The position numbers and the translations under genes are program-made. A stretch of DNA of 64,000 bases, from contig JAHBTJ010000009.1 in NCBI GenBank assembly GCA_019638595.1, forward strand, positions 186,001-250,000. The letters are read 5' to 3'. Positions 17,401-26,032 of the stretch are shown in pieces. The stretch is from Chitinophagaceae bacterium (GTDB lineage: Bacteria > Bacteroidota > Bacteroidia > Chitinophagales > Chitinophagaceae). Below the pieces are notes generated by a model, which was not told the DNA's origin, did no database searches, and worked only from the letters and a program-made list of their open reading frames with translations. Within the stretch, counting starts at the first letter, position 1. Every line of letters begins with the position of its first letter.

Positions 17401-18169
17401 AGGTGAAATAGAAGCCTGGACAAGCATATTACGATTTCTTAAAAGGGATGATGTACTTAAAACTCCAGTCGGGTTTCAAAAGGAGGAAGTATATCCGTGG
17501 AGGTACAATCGCCGTATTTCCTATCTTATTAAGCCTTTAATTTTTATTAAACAGAATAATGAAGAATACATTTTGCTGAGTGCACGGCATTTATACAAAG
17601 CCGCTGAGAATTTAGTTTCTATCTTTCATAGCGGCAGTTTACCATTAGATAAAGAAAATAAAGCAATACGCACACTCTTAGCTGAAAGGAATGCAATTAA
17701 AGGAAAAGAGTTCCGCGACGAAATACAAAATTGGCTAACTGAGAATACAAGCCTATATGTATACTCACAAGAAATTACTATTAAAGAAAAAGGATTTTTT
17801 ATCGCTGATTCTGACAAAGGAGATATTGATATACTTGCTATCGATCATGGCATCAAGGTTATTTACTCTATCGAATGCAAGAATACGAATCAGTCGAAAG
17901 TTGCGTACGAATTTCATCTCGAAATCATAGATTATTTAGGGAAATTAGGAAAGAACGGTTTGATACAAAAGCATATCAATCGAGACCAATGGTTACGTGA
18001 GAATAGTGAGCAAGTATTTAGAAAGTTAAATGTAAGCGGGGACTATCGATTAGTTTCATTGGTCGTCTCAAAATATGTATTACCTACTGCTTTTCTCCGA
18101 AATGTTGAAATCCCAATTATCTCTATCCATGACCTCAAAAAAAATGGATTGTCCGTTTCAGTCGGCTAG
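14432..18169 (+). CDS. Giant SEC-C protein with C-terminal PD-(D/E)xK-like motif, paralog 1 (1245 aa)
   Basis: The protein opens with a SEC-C zinc motif (C10, C12, C21, C22; GRNDACHCGSGKKYKHCC). About 1050 residues without a recognised domain follow. The C terminus (about 1085-1190) reads GKEFRDEIQNWL (E1093, E1097), then GDIDILAID and SIECKNTN. D1133, E1148 and K1150 are spaced as in PD-(D/E)xK restriction-like nucleases. The SEC-C motif usually tethers a protein to ribosomes, SecB or nucleic acid. There is no membrane segment or signal peptide, so it is cytoplasmic. A paralog of the same length starts 830 bases downstream, and shared blocks include EDPP-FTE near residue 105 and the PWRYNRR region near residue 1030. 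I infer a defence or DNA/RNA-processing role. The family has no function that I recognise. Confidence 0.75.
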   Translation: MGKIGRNDACHCGSGKKYKHCCLNKENVAIHPFSSYASDELLKTLALLLVQLRNHGKNIRLERTILETLRHFTNSTQKLNIVDLRKDLFKYCQPHPYEDPPEEFFTELLYWDTGNHLVFPGIASNGVEIVQQLLNTVRLRANFPQLFLEEIEPAINFLLSIHNEIALSLGYTYRMFEDEHHEQLFIPEDSIINKYKDLFSIKVDDIAGLLKHFNLSQEMFNNFVFDNDKKKLEFEDSDDNPLFQRPFILSGDEYILVNPTAELFCLNDHILAMAEKHGCLETLLESYRDIGMIELYPVFSGMHWKRADFTFPIDESIPKSCLRTELLFKIDVDRLAYVVVMTEVATKDRDIRESIKKYSYEVKTRVEKICGLIKEKFQGHQILFLHVMHKSRILSKVGLQLNLLLNVDFSLFFSYEELFLLPKKWDFDSLTLWKYGKYLHEYENNHKFAPYNTHFSKMKWYLDHEESFYHPDKEAPSVVFFEFEIESEVRRSAISILDKKAIPFLNNGKIIFIPCYRKEEYYPVYISQDINQGLIASCLEEYDCPIWCVSSRRSDFHGDVYINGILYWLHEMFPVIRKWVNQLGKNPVLMRVTFDKHLYEKDEVLTNPADLDVEFRYKINANDRLIDLYIPASIRAHLYSSGNRGEYLLMNLVLEAIGGLQQELHVEQPLTDSFKEDIFRKVMPNGMKKFVNVLSDYRDLTLSNIDIPKPRIIPKADVSCILQKQINELSQLTHIPKKISEPTNQTDLLNQLVFYHYQKVKLLVNEYDGFQLLIFLMRRQEALLHNSTFRQVNYPVKQACYGHYYDVFKEFAESARDTNIANLALRILIEWVACWMPTGIKLPSDDGTDFLLAHVSEVMNYGSLSDEIKYGLREVELRLLPSGRLGIDQNKNKGSYDIIFDKIFGAEYESYEAKFQEYYERNIRPTPNESYGKYLDRVENIFKTEWGIGIHNIFILTHALVRKLFDRGQSVTMLSKTELYDLLSESKFTVGEIEAWTSILRFLKRDDVLKTPVGFQKEEVYPWRYNRRISYLIKPLIFIKQNNEEYILLSARHLYKAAENLVSIFHSGSLPLDKENKAIRTLLAERNAIKGKEFRDEIQNWLTENTSLYVYSQEITIKEKGFFIADSDKGDIDILAIDHGIKVIYSIECKNTNQSKVAYEFHLEIIDYLGKLGKNGLIQKHINRDQWLRENSEQVFRKLNVSGDYRLVSLVVSKYVLPTAFLRNVEIPIISIHDLKKNGLSVSVG

Positions 18170-18264
18170 CATTGTCGTAGAAATTAGCCTGTAGATACAC
18201 TTCAAACTACAAGTTTCTAAATTCTAAAATTTTCCACTACAGTCGAGGCAAAAGTCAATTTCGA

Positions 18265-18749
18265 CTACTTTTTTAGCAATTCGTCTAGACCATTGATGAT
18301 GCCTGTAGCCATTTCATCTGACAACTCTTCCATAGGTTGATAAATCAAGTTCAAAGTCGCTAATTGCTGCGGAGAAGCAATTAAAGCTCCACGCCCCTTG
18401 CCAAATACTTCAATGAGTTCACCTTTATACGGCTTGTCAAAGCTGTCGGAATACAAAGTCCTGAAAAAAGAAAGGTCACAAATCAAATTGTCTAATTCAA
18501 CCCAAGCATGCCCTACCCATTCCTGATAAACACTATCTTTTGCCGTTAAGAGGCTAAAATCTTGCTTAAAATATAGTCGCCAGCAAATATTAAATTGCCG
18601 CATACTAGCCTCGTTTCAATCTGATACTTATCTTTTAAGATGGCATAAAGTAATGCCGACATGGGTAGACAAAGCATAGGTCTGTGAGGGATATTTAGTA
18701 AGATATCACTAACAACCTCTTCCAATATCTTTTGTTTTTTAGCAAGCAT
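18265..18749 (-). pseudogene. Frameshifted transglutaminase-like (Cys-His-Asp) protein gene
   Basis: Two overlapping minus frames together form one protein of about 160 residues. The first (18749-18546) carries HRPMLCLPMSALLYAIL. The second (18603-18265) carries VGHAWVELDNLICDLSFF. Cys, His and Asp stand in the order and context of transglutaminase-like or papain-fold enzymes. The frame change lies inside 18546-18603, in a T/A-rich run near TATATTTTAAGC. One missing or extra base separates the frames, so it is a recent mutation, a sequencing error or programmed slippage. It lies between, and antisense to, the two giant SEC-C genes. Confidence 0.55.
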
Positions 18750-18999
18750 AGTTTATTAAAAATACAGAATGACAAGGGATTTAGTCTTTTTATTCAGTTA
18801 TTTAGGGCGAAGAAACGCTTTCAAGTTGTCAATATAGTTTTAACTTCTTTGAAAAAAGAGAAAGCGGAATATTAACACCTAAAAGTGCTACCAAATCAGC
18901 CAAATTCTATATTTCTTGCAAATTCAAGGCAGACAAATCAATAAGAACTAAAATTTTTAAAATTAACTGCCGAATTTCGTTGACCAGAATTTCAGGACG

Positions 19000-21900
19000 A
19001 TGAGTAAAATTGGTAGAAATAGCCCTTGCCCTTGTGGCAGCGGGAAAAAATTTAAACACTGCTGCCTTAAAAATGAAGTACCAACGGAAATAACCGATGC
19101 TACATTCGAGCAAATGTTTAATTGGTCTGAGCAGAGAAATTTTAGGATTTCCGATAAAACCTTTCTCAGTTATATAAAAAATCATGAGTCGGGCCACATT
19201 TTAGATGTACTTATTGAGCTTCAGCTAACGCCAGAAAATCATGGCAAGAATTTGCGAATTGAGCAGATAGCAAAACTCATCATAAAAAACCTTAATTCGG
19301 GAGAAAAGAAAGATACTGAGCTTCTTGTCGATATTATTAAAAAAGGATTTCCCAAATCGCATTTAGAAGATCCTCCGGAAGGGTTATTTACCGAGAATGT
19401 AATATTCCATGGAGGTAACTATATTGTAATGCCTGGAATTTCAACAAAAAGCGTTGACATATTTGCTACCATGAGCAAGGCTGTTTTTTTGAGTAACACG
19501 GAATTGAGTGAAGAGTTCAAAGAAGTATTACGACAAGGAATTACCCTTATGCTTGAATTGGGCAAGCTTATCTTTAATGCATGTAAACTGAAAGCTAACG
19601 ATTTCGTTGAGAGCATATCGGATAGTTTATACTTACCTCAAGTAATCTATAAAAACGGGCTTGACAAGGAAATGGTATTGGAGGTATGTGGGCGGAATGG
19701 TATAAATGAGGAAGTTTTGAAATTTTTTATTGTTGATGCCAATGATCCGGGATTTGAAAGTGATGATTATGAAGACAATCCTCTTTTGTTCCGCCCATTG
19801 GTGCTCTTTGAAAACAAGTATTACTTCGCTTTAATTTCTTCACAAATGCTGGCGGTCAATGAGTACATCGTTGAATCTGCGCTAAAGCACAAGAAAGAGC
19901 TTGAGGTTTTAATCGCATATCATCAGGTTTTGTTTAATGACGTGCTGATGAGCTGCAGGAAGTTGGGATGGTCACCCAAAAATATTGGCATAGTGAGAAA
20001 CCCGGAAAACCTCCCTATAAAACAAGAAGTTCTTCAATTTGATGACTATTATCTTTGTTATCTTGTTTATATATATCCACAAACATTCGGACCAAGAGTT
20101 GATCCTGCGCCCGATTCAATGGCTTATCCTGAATACCTTGAAACTTCCATAAAGGAACTACATAAAAGAGAGGATCTTAGAGGATTCAATTTCCTTGTAC
20201 TATACGTCACTGGCGAGATTGGGCGGGATGCCTATTATTCCTTCCCTAGGCCGCAATTTACAGAGCAAGTAATTTATTTTTCGGCATATGAATTTATCCA
20301 CCTTGCAAACGCCGAACAGTGGAAGCCCCTTGATCTTTTTAATTATGCAAAAGCTTACGGACGATTTGCGGCGAAGACCAAAATACTTGACACAGCATCC
20401 ATCGATACATACGCTATATTCAAATTAAAGGGCGAAAGTTTTTACTTAAATGACAGCACTCAATTCAGTATGTTAAGTGTAGTTCCCGGTTCCGGTGCGG
20501 ATCTGTATCGCTCTGCAAAGCAAAAGAGGAATATACACGGAGCAATTACCCTTCATAATTTAGAATCGGCTTATGAGTCGGTCGAACGTTTTAGAGACTA
20601 TGAGAGTGTATACTTACCTATTCACTCGTTTGATCGGACTAGGTTCTTAGTCGAATGTTCTCCTACACCTATATGGCTGGTTGGTGCCAATGAACAATCG
20701 GAGAACAGTCAATTTTTTGAGATGACATTAGAGGCAGTGGCTGCATGGCTTGAAAAATTAAGCAGAAGACTATATACCCACTTCGAAACAGCAGGCCTTG
20801 AGAGTTTAGAAATACAAATCTCTATTGATCCATTTTTATTTGGTCAGCATTTGTATCAAGATCTCTATGATCCTAATCTTTCGGACGAATTTGAATTTGT
20901 CTACAAAGGCAGAATAATCGAATTTTTCATTCCACCGGGCATTTTCCGGCATTTAACGGGATCCAACAATAGAGGCGAAAGAATGATTATGTTCTCAATA
21001 GTGGAGGCTTGCATGGAAATTCCTGGCTTTGACTTATCCTATACTGAAGCCCAAGCCTTGCTTGATGAAATTATTCCTCTTGGGCCTGGGAAAATGATAA
21101 TGATACTGGATACAAATCGTGATTTCCGACTGGACAATCGATGGCTTAAAAGAACTCATCTAATTTCGGAGGCTGTTATTAACATGGTTCAAGATGATCT
21201 TGTAAGGATCGTAAACTACCCGTTTGTGCTACCTGCCAGCATAAAATTGTCTTCTGAGAAAGTCAAATTTTGCAATTACGTTGTGTCTGCTTTGATAAAA
21301 TTTATTAGGCAAAAAGCTGACCAGTTTGATCAAAGAAGACTGATTGCAAGATTGCTTGAGCTAAATGAGAGTCTTATTCACAGGCGCGAAATTAGCAAAA
21401 TAAAACTCCCAGCTCAATTGCACTGTAACAACGATAAGGAGGCAGTGATAAAAAAATTATTGCAAAATGAAAATGCGATGGTTATTACTTCATTGGCTTG
21501 TAAATCTCTTATTGAGCTATTTGTAGCATGTCCTACTAAAGGGACTCATGACTTAGGATATGTTGATATGGATTATTTGCTTGCAGTGATGAATGAGGTG
21601 CTTGCATTTGGAATGGTAAGCGATTGCATTCATTTTAAGTTGGACGATCCAATAATCGGCTTGCTTCCGTCGGGAAGAATACAGATAGGGAAATCTTTTT
21701 TTGATACTGTTTTAAAGCCATTCTCTGAAGCTAAATCTAGTGCAGACATTGACTATTATATAGAGACATTCGATGACGTTTTAGATAAACTGAATATACC
21801 TGATTTGAGCGAAATAAATGAATATTGGGAACCTGTGAATAAAGCTTTTAAGGCTGATTTCGGCTTTGATTATACAGCTACTATTCAGGTGTGTGGTTTA

Positions 21901-22758
21901 CTTATTAAGTATGCAATTGAAAATAATGCATCCGTTTTATTCATTGAAAGGAATATGCTTATAGGAAAAATGAGGGCCGAGGCATTCTTTAAGGAGGAAT
22001 ACTTGAAAGTACTTGAATGGCTTATTTTGGATCAAAGGAATGATTTTCTAAAAGCACCAGCTGGATATAAGAATGAGGACGTGTTTCCGTGGAAATATAA
22101 CCGGGAGTTCAGTATAAGGCGCAGACCGCTATTAAAATTAGTAGCGGATGAGAAAGATTACTTTATTTACGGAATGCGAAACGTTGAAGATGCAAGTAAA
22201 GCAATTCATGGATTATTGTTGAACGGTAGGTTAAAGTATGTAGATACGACTGTATCAGCCATTTTGGGAACCTTCAGAGAAGCAAGAGGTAAGGAGTTTA
22301 GAAACGAAGTTGTTAAATGGTTAAAGAAACACACCAACTTTAAAGTATGGGATTACGAAGTAAAAATGAAGCCAAACGGACACTTAAAATGTGAGACGGA
22401 TCTGGGAGACATTGATGTGCTGGCTTTTGATGAGTCCGATCAAAAGGTTTATAGTATAGAATGCAAGAGAACTCATCAGGCAAGGAACATGCATGAAATG
22501 AAGGTCGAACTAGACGCCTATTTGGGAAGAGAAGGGCAAAAGAGAAATATTCAACGTCATCTTGATAGGCACAATTGGATTATAGCCAATAAAAAAGTTT
22601 TAGGTGATTTCATCGGTACAGGGAGCGGGATAAAGGTATCGTCACTGATCTTGACTTCGGAAGTTTTACCGATAAAATTTATTGCCGGAGACAAGTTGCC
22701 ACTGCCATTTGTTTTTTGGCCAGAACTTAAAAGAGCCGGTATCCCAATTTTGCCATGA
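19000..22758 (+). CDS. Giant SEC-C protein with C-terminal PD-(D/E)xK-like motif, paralog 2 (1252 aa)
   Basis: The start is directly before the SEC-C motif (C10, C12, C21, C22 in GRNSPCPCGSGKKFKHCC). Blocks shared with the upstream paralog run through the protein: EDPPEGLFTE, YEDNPLLFRPLVL, GNNRGER-like and PSGR segments, and FPWKYNRE. At the C terminus GKEFRNEVVKWL is followed by GDIDVLAFD and SIECKRT, giving D1139, E1154 and K1156 as nuclease-like acidic and basic residues. Both copies keep all SEC-C cysteines and the putative catalytic triad, so both are probably active. The divergence between the copies is high, so duplication is old or they were acquired as a pair. The product is cytoplasmic. 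Confidence 0.75.
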   Translation: MSKIGRNSPCPCGSGKKFKHCCLKNEVPTEITDATFEQMFNWSEQRNFRISDKTFLSYIKNHESGHILDVLIELQLTPENHGKNLRIEQIAKLIIKNLNSGEKKDTELLVDIIKKGFPKSHLEDPPEGLFTENVIFHGGNYIVMPGISTKSVDIFATMSKAVFLSNTELSEEFKEVLRQGITLMLELGKLIFNACKLKANDFVESISDSLYLPQVIYKNGLDKEMVLEVCGRNGINEEVLKFFIVDANDPGFESDDYEDNPLLFRPLVLFENKYYFALISSQMLAVNEYIVESALKHKKELEVLIAYHQVLFNDVLMSCRKLGWSPKNIGIVRNPENLPIKQEVLQFDDYYLCYLVYIYPQTFGPRVDPAPDSMAYPEYLETSIKELHKREDLRGFNFLVLYVTGEIGRDAYYSFPRPQFTEQVIYFSAYEFIHLANAEQWKPLDLFNYAKAYGRFAAKTKILDTASIDTYAIFKLKGESFYLNDSTQFSMLSVVPGSGADLYRSAKQKRNIHGAITLHNLESAYESVERFRDYESVYLPIHSFDRTRFLVECSPTPIWLVGANEQSENSQFFEMTLEAVAAWLEKLSRRLYTHFETAGLESLEIQISIDPFLFGQHLYQDLYDPNLSDEFEFVYKGRIIEFFIPPGIFRHLTGSNNRGERMIMFSIVEACMEIPGFDLSYTEAQALLDEIIPLGPGKMIMILDTNRDFRLDNRWLKRTHLISEAVINMVQDDLVRIVNYPFVLPASIKLSSEKVKFCNYVVSALIKFIRQKADQFDQRRLIARLLELNESLIHRREISKIKLPAQLHCNNDKEAVIKKLLQNENAMVITSLACKSLIELFVACPTKGTHDLGYVDMDYLLAVMNEVLAFGMVSDCIHFKLDDPIIGLLPSGRIQIGKSFFDTVLKPFSEAKSSADIDYYIETFDDVLDKLNIPDLSEINEYWEPVNKAFKADFGFDYTATIQVCGLLIKYAIENNASVLFIERNMLIGKMRAEAFFKEEYLKVLEWLILDQRNDFLKAPAGYKNEDVFPWKYNREFSIRRRPLLKLVADEKDYFIYGMRNVEDASKAIHGLLLNGRLKYVDTTVSAILGTFREARGKEFRNEVVKWLKKHTNFKVWDYEVKMKPNGHLKCETDLGDIDVLAFDESDQKVYSIECKRTHQARNMHEMKVELDAYLGREGQKRNIQRHLDRHNWIIANKKVLGDFIGTGSGIKVSSLILTSEVLPIKFIAGDKLPLPFVFWPELKRAGIPILP

Positions 22759-22900
22759 ACAGCAACTACATAAAAACTAGCATGACGGATATCACCCTTA
22801 AAAATTGGTTTCTCAAAAAATAAACAGGAAATAGACTGCAAGATATTTCGGCGGTTGATGATTAAATTTTTGATAAAGATTATGACTATAGTATACGCAC

Positions 22901-22922
22901 ATTAATATTAATATTAATATTT
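22901..22922. repeat. ATTAAT microsatellite
   Basis: About three and a half tandem ATTAAT units lie in the 281-base spacer between the second giant gene and the metallopeptidase operon. Nothing else is visible in that spacer. Confidence 0.7.
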
Positions 22923-23039
22923 TATTCAATCTGGCCATGCCTGCCCCTAAGAGAAGGTATCAAAGAAATGATAAAACAGTATAAAAATGAATTACTTACA
23001 ATTCACTTAACAGACAACATATAAAGACTAATTGCGAGG

Positions 23040-23771
23040 TTACTGAATATCAGCACTTTGAGATTCGCTAAGTAGCCTTGTCATTTCAGTATCAAATTTT
23101 CTAATCGCAGCCGGTGCATTAGCTAAAATAAGATGCCAAATAAACTGTAATATAAGAATGCTAACCAGCAGGACTAATACTAATGAGAAAAGGTATGCCC
23201 CGAAATAAGGAATAGTGTTATAATAAACAAATGTAGCGATGATTGCTTTAATAACTATGTTCAGGACGGATTTGGCACTTTGGGCGTCACGACTTATTTT
23301 ATCAGCAATTTGTTGCCATTGTCTTTCGGTTTTAGACTTCTTTATAAGAGAGTAAGTCTTAAAAATAAAATTGTTATCTAATTGTATTGGAACGACGGGC
23401 AGCTTTTGATTTTCGGAGACTTTAATCAGTGGCTCAAAGTCGGAAGATTTTAGTTTGTAAGTCAGAACTTTATTTAGCCATTTAGCAGAAATAAAATGTG
23501 AAGCTAGGTTGAAAAAGGAACCTGATGCAAAGTTTATTGAAAAGTGTGTTAAAAAGAAAAGTACTAAGGGAATAAAGAACTGCCCTGATGAAATAAAATG
23601 ATAAACTCCTTTATAGTCAGTAATATCAAGAAGGCTGTAATGAAAGTAAACCTTTTGAAAAAATATAGATGTTAGGCTCAGGGTTAAAACGAAATCAATG
23701 ATTTTAAGAAGAACCGGAGAGACCGGTTTGCCGTTAAGGTACTTCGATATAAATTCCTGCAAATAGTTCAC
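23040..23771 (-). CDS. Four-helix membrane protein of the metallopeptidase operon, 243 aa
   Basis: Hydrophobic segments lie at about residues 22-42, 66-88, 168-190 and 193-215 (IIDFVLTLSLTSIFF, FFIPLVLFFLTHFSI, LFSLVLVLLVSILIL). Between the two pairs is a soluble loop of about 80 residues with charged helices. No known family or motif is seen. It is the last gene of a three-gene operon, 36 bases after the second metallopeptidase-like gene. A membrane protein at the end of an operon with two proteases could be an effector, a target or an anchor. This is inference. Confidence 0.6.
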   Translation of the reverse strand: MNYLQEFISKYLNGKPVSPVLLKIIDFVLTLSLTSIFFQKVYFHYSLLDITDYKGVYHFISSGQFFIPLVLFFLTHFSINFASGSFFNLASHFISAKWLNKVLTYKLKSSDFEPLIKVSENQKLPVVPIQLDNNFIFKTYSLIKKSKTERQWQQIADKISRDAQSAKSVLNIVIKAIIATFVYYNTIPYFGAYLFSLVLVLLVSILILQFIWHLILANAPAAIRKFDTEMTRLLSESQSADIQ

Positions 23772-23807
23772 GTGAAATTAGTTTAGAGTGAGGCTGCAAA
23801 ATATATG

Positions 23808-25100
23808 TTATTTGCGAAAAGTTATGTTTCTACTCTGTAACCCGAAAGCTACCCATACTGCACCAAAAGGGCAAATAGCTTTTTCTTTCGCTTTAAGCCA
23901 AGGGGCTGTCTTGCACTGATCATCTGTAGGCATTTTAGGTTCCGAATAAAAGCAATGATCGTATAAAGCGCAATCTTTTTTTCCGAACAAAAATAAATCG
24001 TGAAGCTGTTTAAATGCGGATAAAAATACCGTGTGTATACTATCTTGTTTACCACGCATTACGGGAGGTGCCGCAAACCAACGATTACCAATAGAATTTA
24101 TTACCTCAGGAACACCAAGCAATTTATAAACCTCATAAAACTTACCTTCGAATGGCCTACTATTTCTGTATAATTCAAGCATAAATTGAGGCTCTGATCG
24201 CCTTAATTTATTGCCTGCTTCTAATACCTGTGTCAACCATTCTCTTTCATTATTAAAGATTTCATGTCCGAAAATTTGGCTCAACTGATGACGCAGCCCC
24301 TCTTTTGAACTACTATTACACCATTTACTACTGATATAATGTAATCCAAATTTGTAAATCTCTTCGGTAGTAATGTTGGTAGTTTCCCATGAATCAATTT
24401 CCAATATCAGTTCAAGAAATGTCTGACCAGGGGACGGCGTGCAAATTGAAAGGTCACACAGGGCAAAAATAAATTCTTCTTTATCCCGGAGTTTTTCAGA
24501 AAGAAAGTTTGCGAAAATGATTGCAGCCTTATAGGGAAGATCAGGATGTTCATTTTCGCCAAAATATTTCCTTTGAATAAGGTGGGTCATAGATTCGACA
24601 ATTGCGATTCCACCAAACCAATATGTAGCGGGCTTTCCTTCATCATTTAGAAGATTTAATTGAATGAATTTTATTCCTGAGTTTGCTTCTACTCTAAATT
24701 TGTCGTGTGCAGGTGTAACCCTATAGCTTTTTATTCTTAAAGGATCGCTGATCTGTTGATTATTCGAAGTTGCCGGACCTATATCGCCGGATTGGGCGAA
24801 ATAGTAATTTAGATTGGAATTACTTTGTTCAAATTGTTCGTTTTCCACTGGGGGCAATTCAATGTCTCCGGTAGATTTCTGATAATGAGCGATTATTTGC
24901 CTGATTCGATCGTATGCATTCCAACCGGAGCTGTACCCAAATTCAGAAGTTACATCCTGCAGAAAGTGAAAGTACTCATGAAAAAATACAGATTGAACTT
25001 GAACAGGCAATTTATCTAGTGGCGCAATGTTATAAGATGTTGCCAGTTTAATTTTATAGTATGAAGGTGAGTAAAAACCACGTTGCGTATGGAAATTCAT
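23808..25100 (-). CDS. HExxH metallopeptidase-like protein 2, 430 aa
   Basis: FFHEYFHFLQD (about residues 39-49) is a HExxH zinc motif followed by a long soluble body. IVESMTHLIQ (about 190) could supply a third ligand. The C-terminal third has a cysteine cluster (CALYDHC, DQCKTAPWLKAKEKAICPFG) that could bind a second metal or Fe-S. There is no signal peptide. The ATG overlaps the stop of the preceding gene by 4 bases (ATGA), so the two proteins are probably translated together at fixed ratio. I cannot name the family. Confidence 0.6.
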   Translation of the reverse strand: MNFHTQRGFYSPSYYKIKLATSYNIAPLDKLPVQVQSVFFHEYFHFLQDVTSEFGYSSGWNAYDRIRQIIAHYQKSTGDIELPPVENEQFEQSNSNLNYYFAQSGDIGPATSNNQQISDPLRIKSYRVTPAHDKFRVEANSGIKFIQLNLLNDEGKPATYWFGGIAIVESMTHLIQRKYFGENEHPDLPYKAAIIFANFLSEKLRDKEEFIFALCDLSICTPSPGQTFLELILEIDSWETTNITTEEIYKFGLHYISSKWCNSSSKEGLRHQLSQIFGHEIFNNEREWLTQVLEAGNKLRRSEPQFMLELYRNSRPFEGKFYEVYKLLGVPEVINSIGNRWFAAPPVMRGKQDSIHTVFLSAFKQLHDLFLFGKKDCALYDHCFYSEPKMPTDDQCKTAPWLKAKEKAICPFGAVWVAFGLQSRNITFRK

Positions 25101-26032
25101 AAAGTCTTTTTTTCATTTTGAAGCTGTTCATAGATGTGGAAATACAACTCCTTGTTTGAGGTTGCCGTTTCGGGTTCTTCAAAATTTTTATTAAACGCCA
25201 TATCCCAAAGCCTATAGCCAATATATGCAAACGTCCAAATTGGGCTATTAGGTTCGGGATCAAGATAAAGTAATACTTCATGTAATCTATTATCCGTGTC
25301 AGGATGCGTTCCATTGCTGGATACGGTGTACTTACTGAAGAAAAAATAGCTAAAAACGGCGCAAATAATACCTAATGACGTGCCTTGTAACGTGGTTGAA
25401 GTACATCCCAATAACATTAATTGTAAAGCTCTTTCGTCGGCTTCGATTTCTGCATTGATATTAAAGTCTGGGTCGTCGAAATCGTGCTTCGTATTATGTT
25501 CGCATTCTATGTGTGCGAATTCATGGCAGAGTATGTAATTAATTGCGGCAAAGAATAGTTTGTTGACGATTTCTATCGTCATTTTTTCTTCATCGCCATA
25601 TAGCTCTGGATTGGGGAATTTTTCTTTATTCCACTCGGAATATTCATGAATTAGAGATTTAGCGTAGCGAAATAAATTCAGAATTTCGTTAATACTTTCA
25701 TCTGCGGCATCATCGGTTTTGCCATTTTTTACGTTAAAAGTTTCAGTATGCAGGGCATAGAGGCAGTAGCAAATACACCAAGTGTACGATAGAAAACTTT
25801 CGTGGATATGTATTGCAGAAAATTGTACATAAGGACTTTCTGCTCTCTTGTTTCCATAATGGTACATTAATCCAGGATAAAGATTTTTATTTTCTATTGC
25901 ATCGCGAGTAAGTTCTATGAATTCAGGGCAGGTATTTTCGAGTTTAAGTGGCAAGAGATCTTGAAGCACTCGGATTGGCTGTAATCCAATATGTGAGGGA
26001 TTGCTCTTGTCAATGACTTTTATAGCAGGCAT
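25097..26032 (-). CDS. HExxH metallopeptidase-like protein 1 (Lit/M48-like), 311 aa
   Basis: The motif CHEFAHIECEHN (about residues 170-181) followed after some 15 residues by EIEADERALQLM gives the gluzincin pattern HExxH...ExxxD. It resembles phage-exclusion Lit-type and M48-like peptidases. There is no membrane helix or leader, so it is cytoplasmic. It is the first gene of the three-gene operon. Lit-type proteases cleave a host translation factor on phage infection. That comparison is only by motif and context here. Confidence 0.6.
   Translation of the reverse strand: MPAIKVIDKSNPSHIGLQPIRVLQDLLPLKLENTCPEFIELTRDAIENKNLYPGLMYHYGNKRAESPYVQFSAIHIHESFLSYTWCICYCLYALHTETFNVKNGKTDDAADESINEILNLFRYAKSLIHEYSEWNKEKFPNPELYGDEEKMTIEIVNKLFFAAINYILCHEFAHIECEHNTKHDFDDPDFNINAEIEADERALQLMLLGCTSTTLQGTSLGIICAVFSYFFFSKYTVSSNGTHPDTDNRLHEVLLYLDPEPNSPIWTFAYIGYRLWDMAFNKNFEEPETATSNKELYFHIYEQLQNEKKTL

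Noticed and set aside
22901-22922. ATTAAT repeats as plasmid iterons or an origin
   Set aside because: There are only about 3.5 short AT-only units and no Rep gene in the window.
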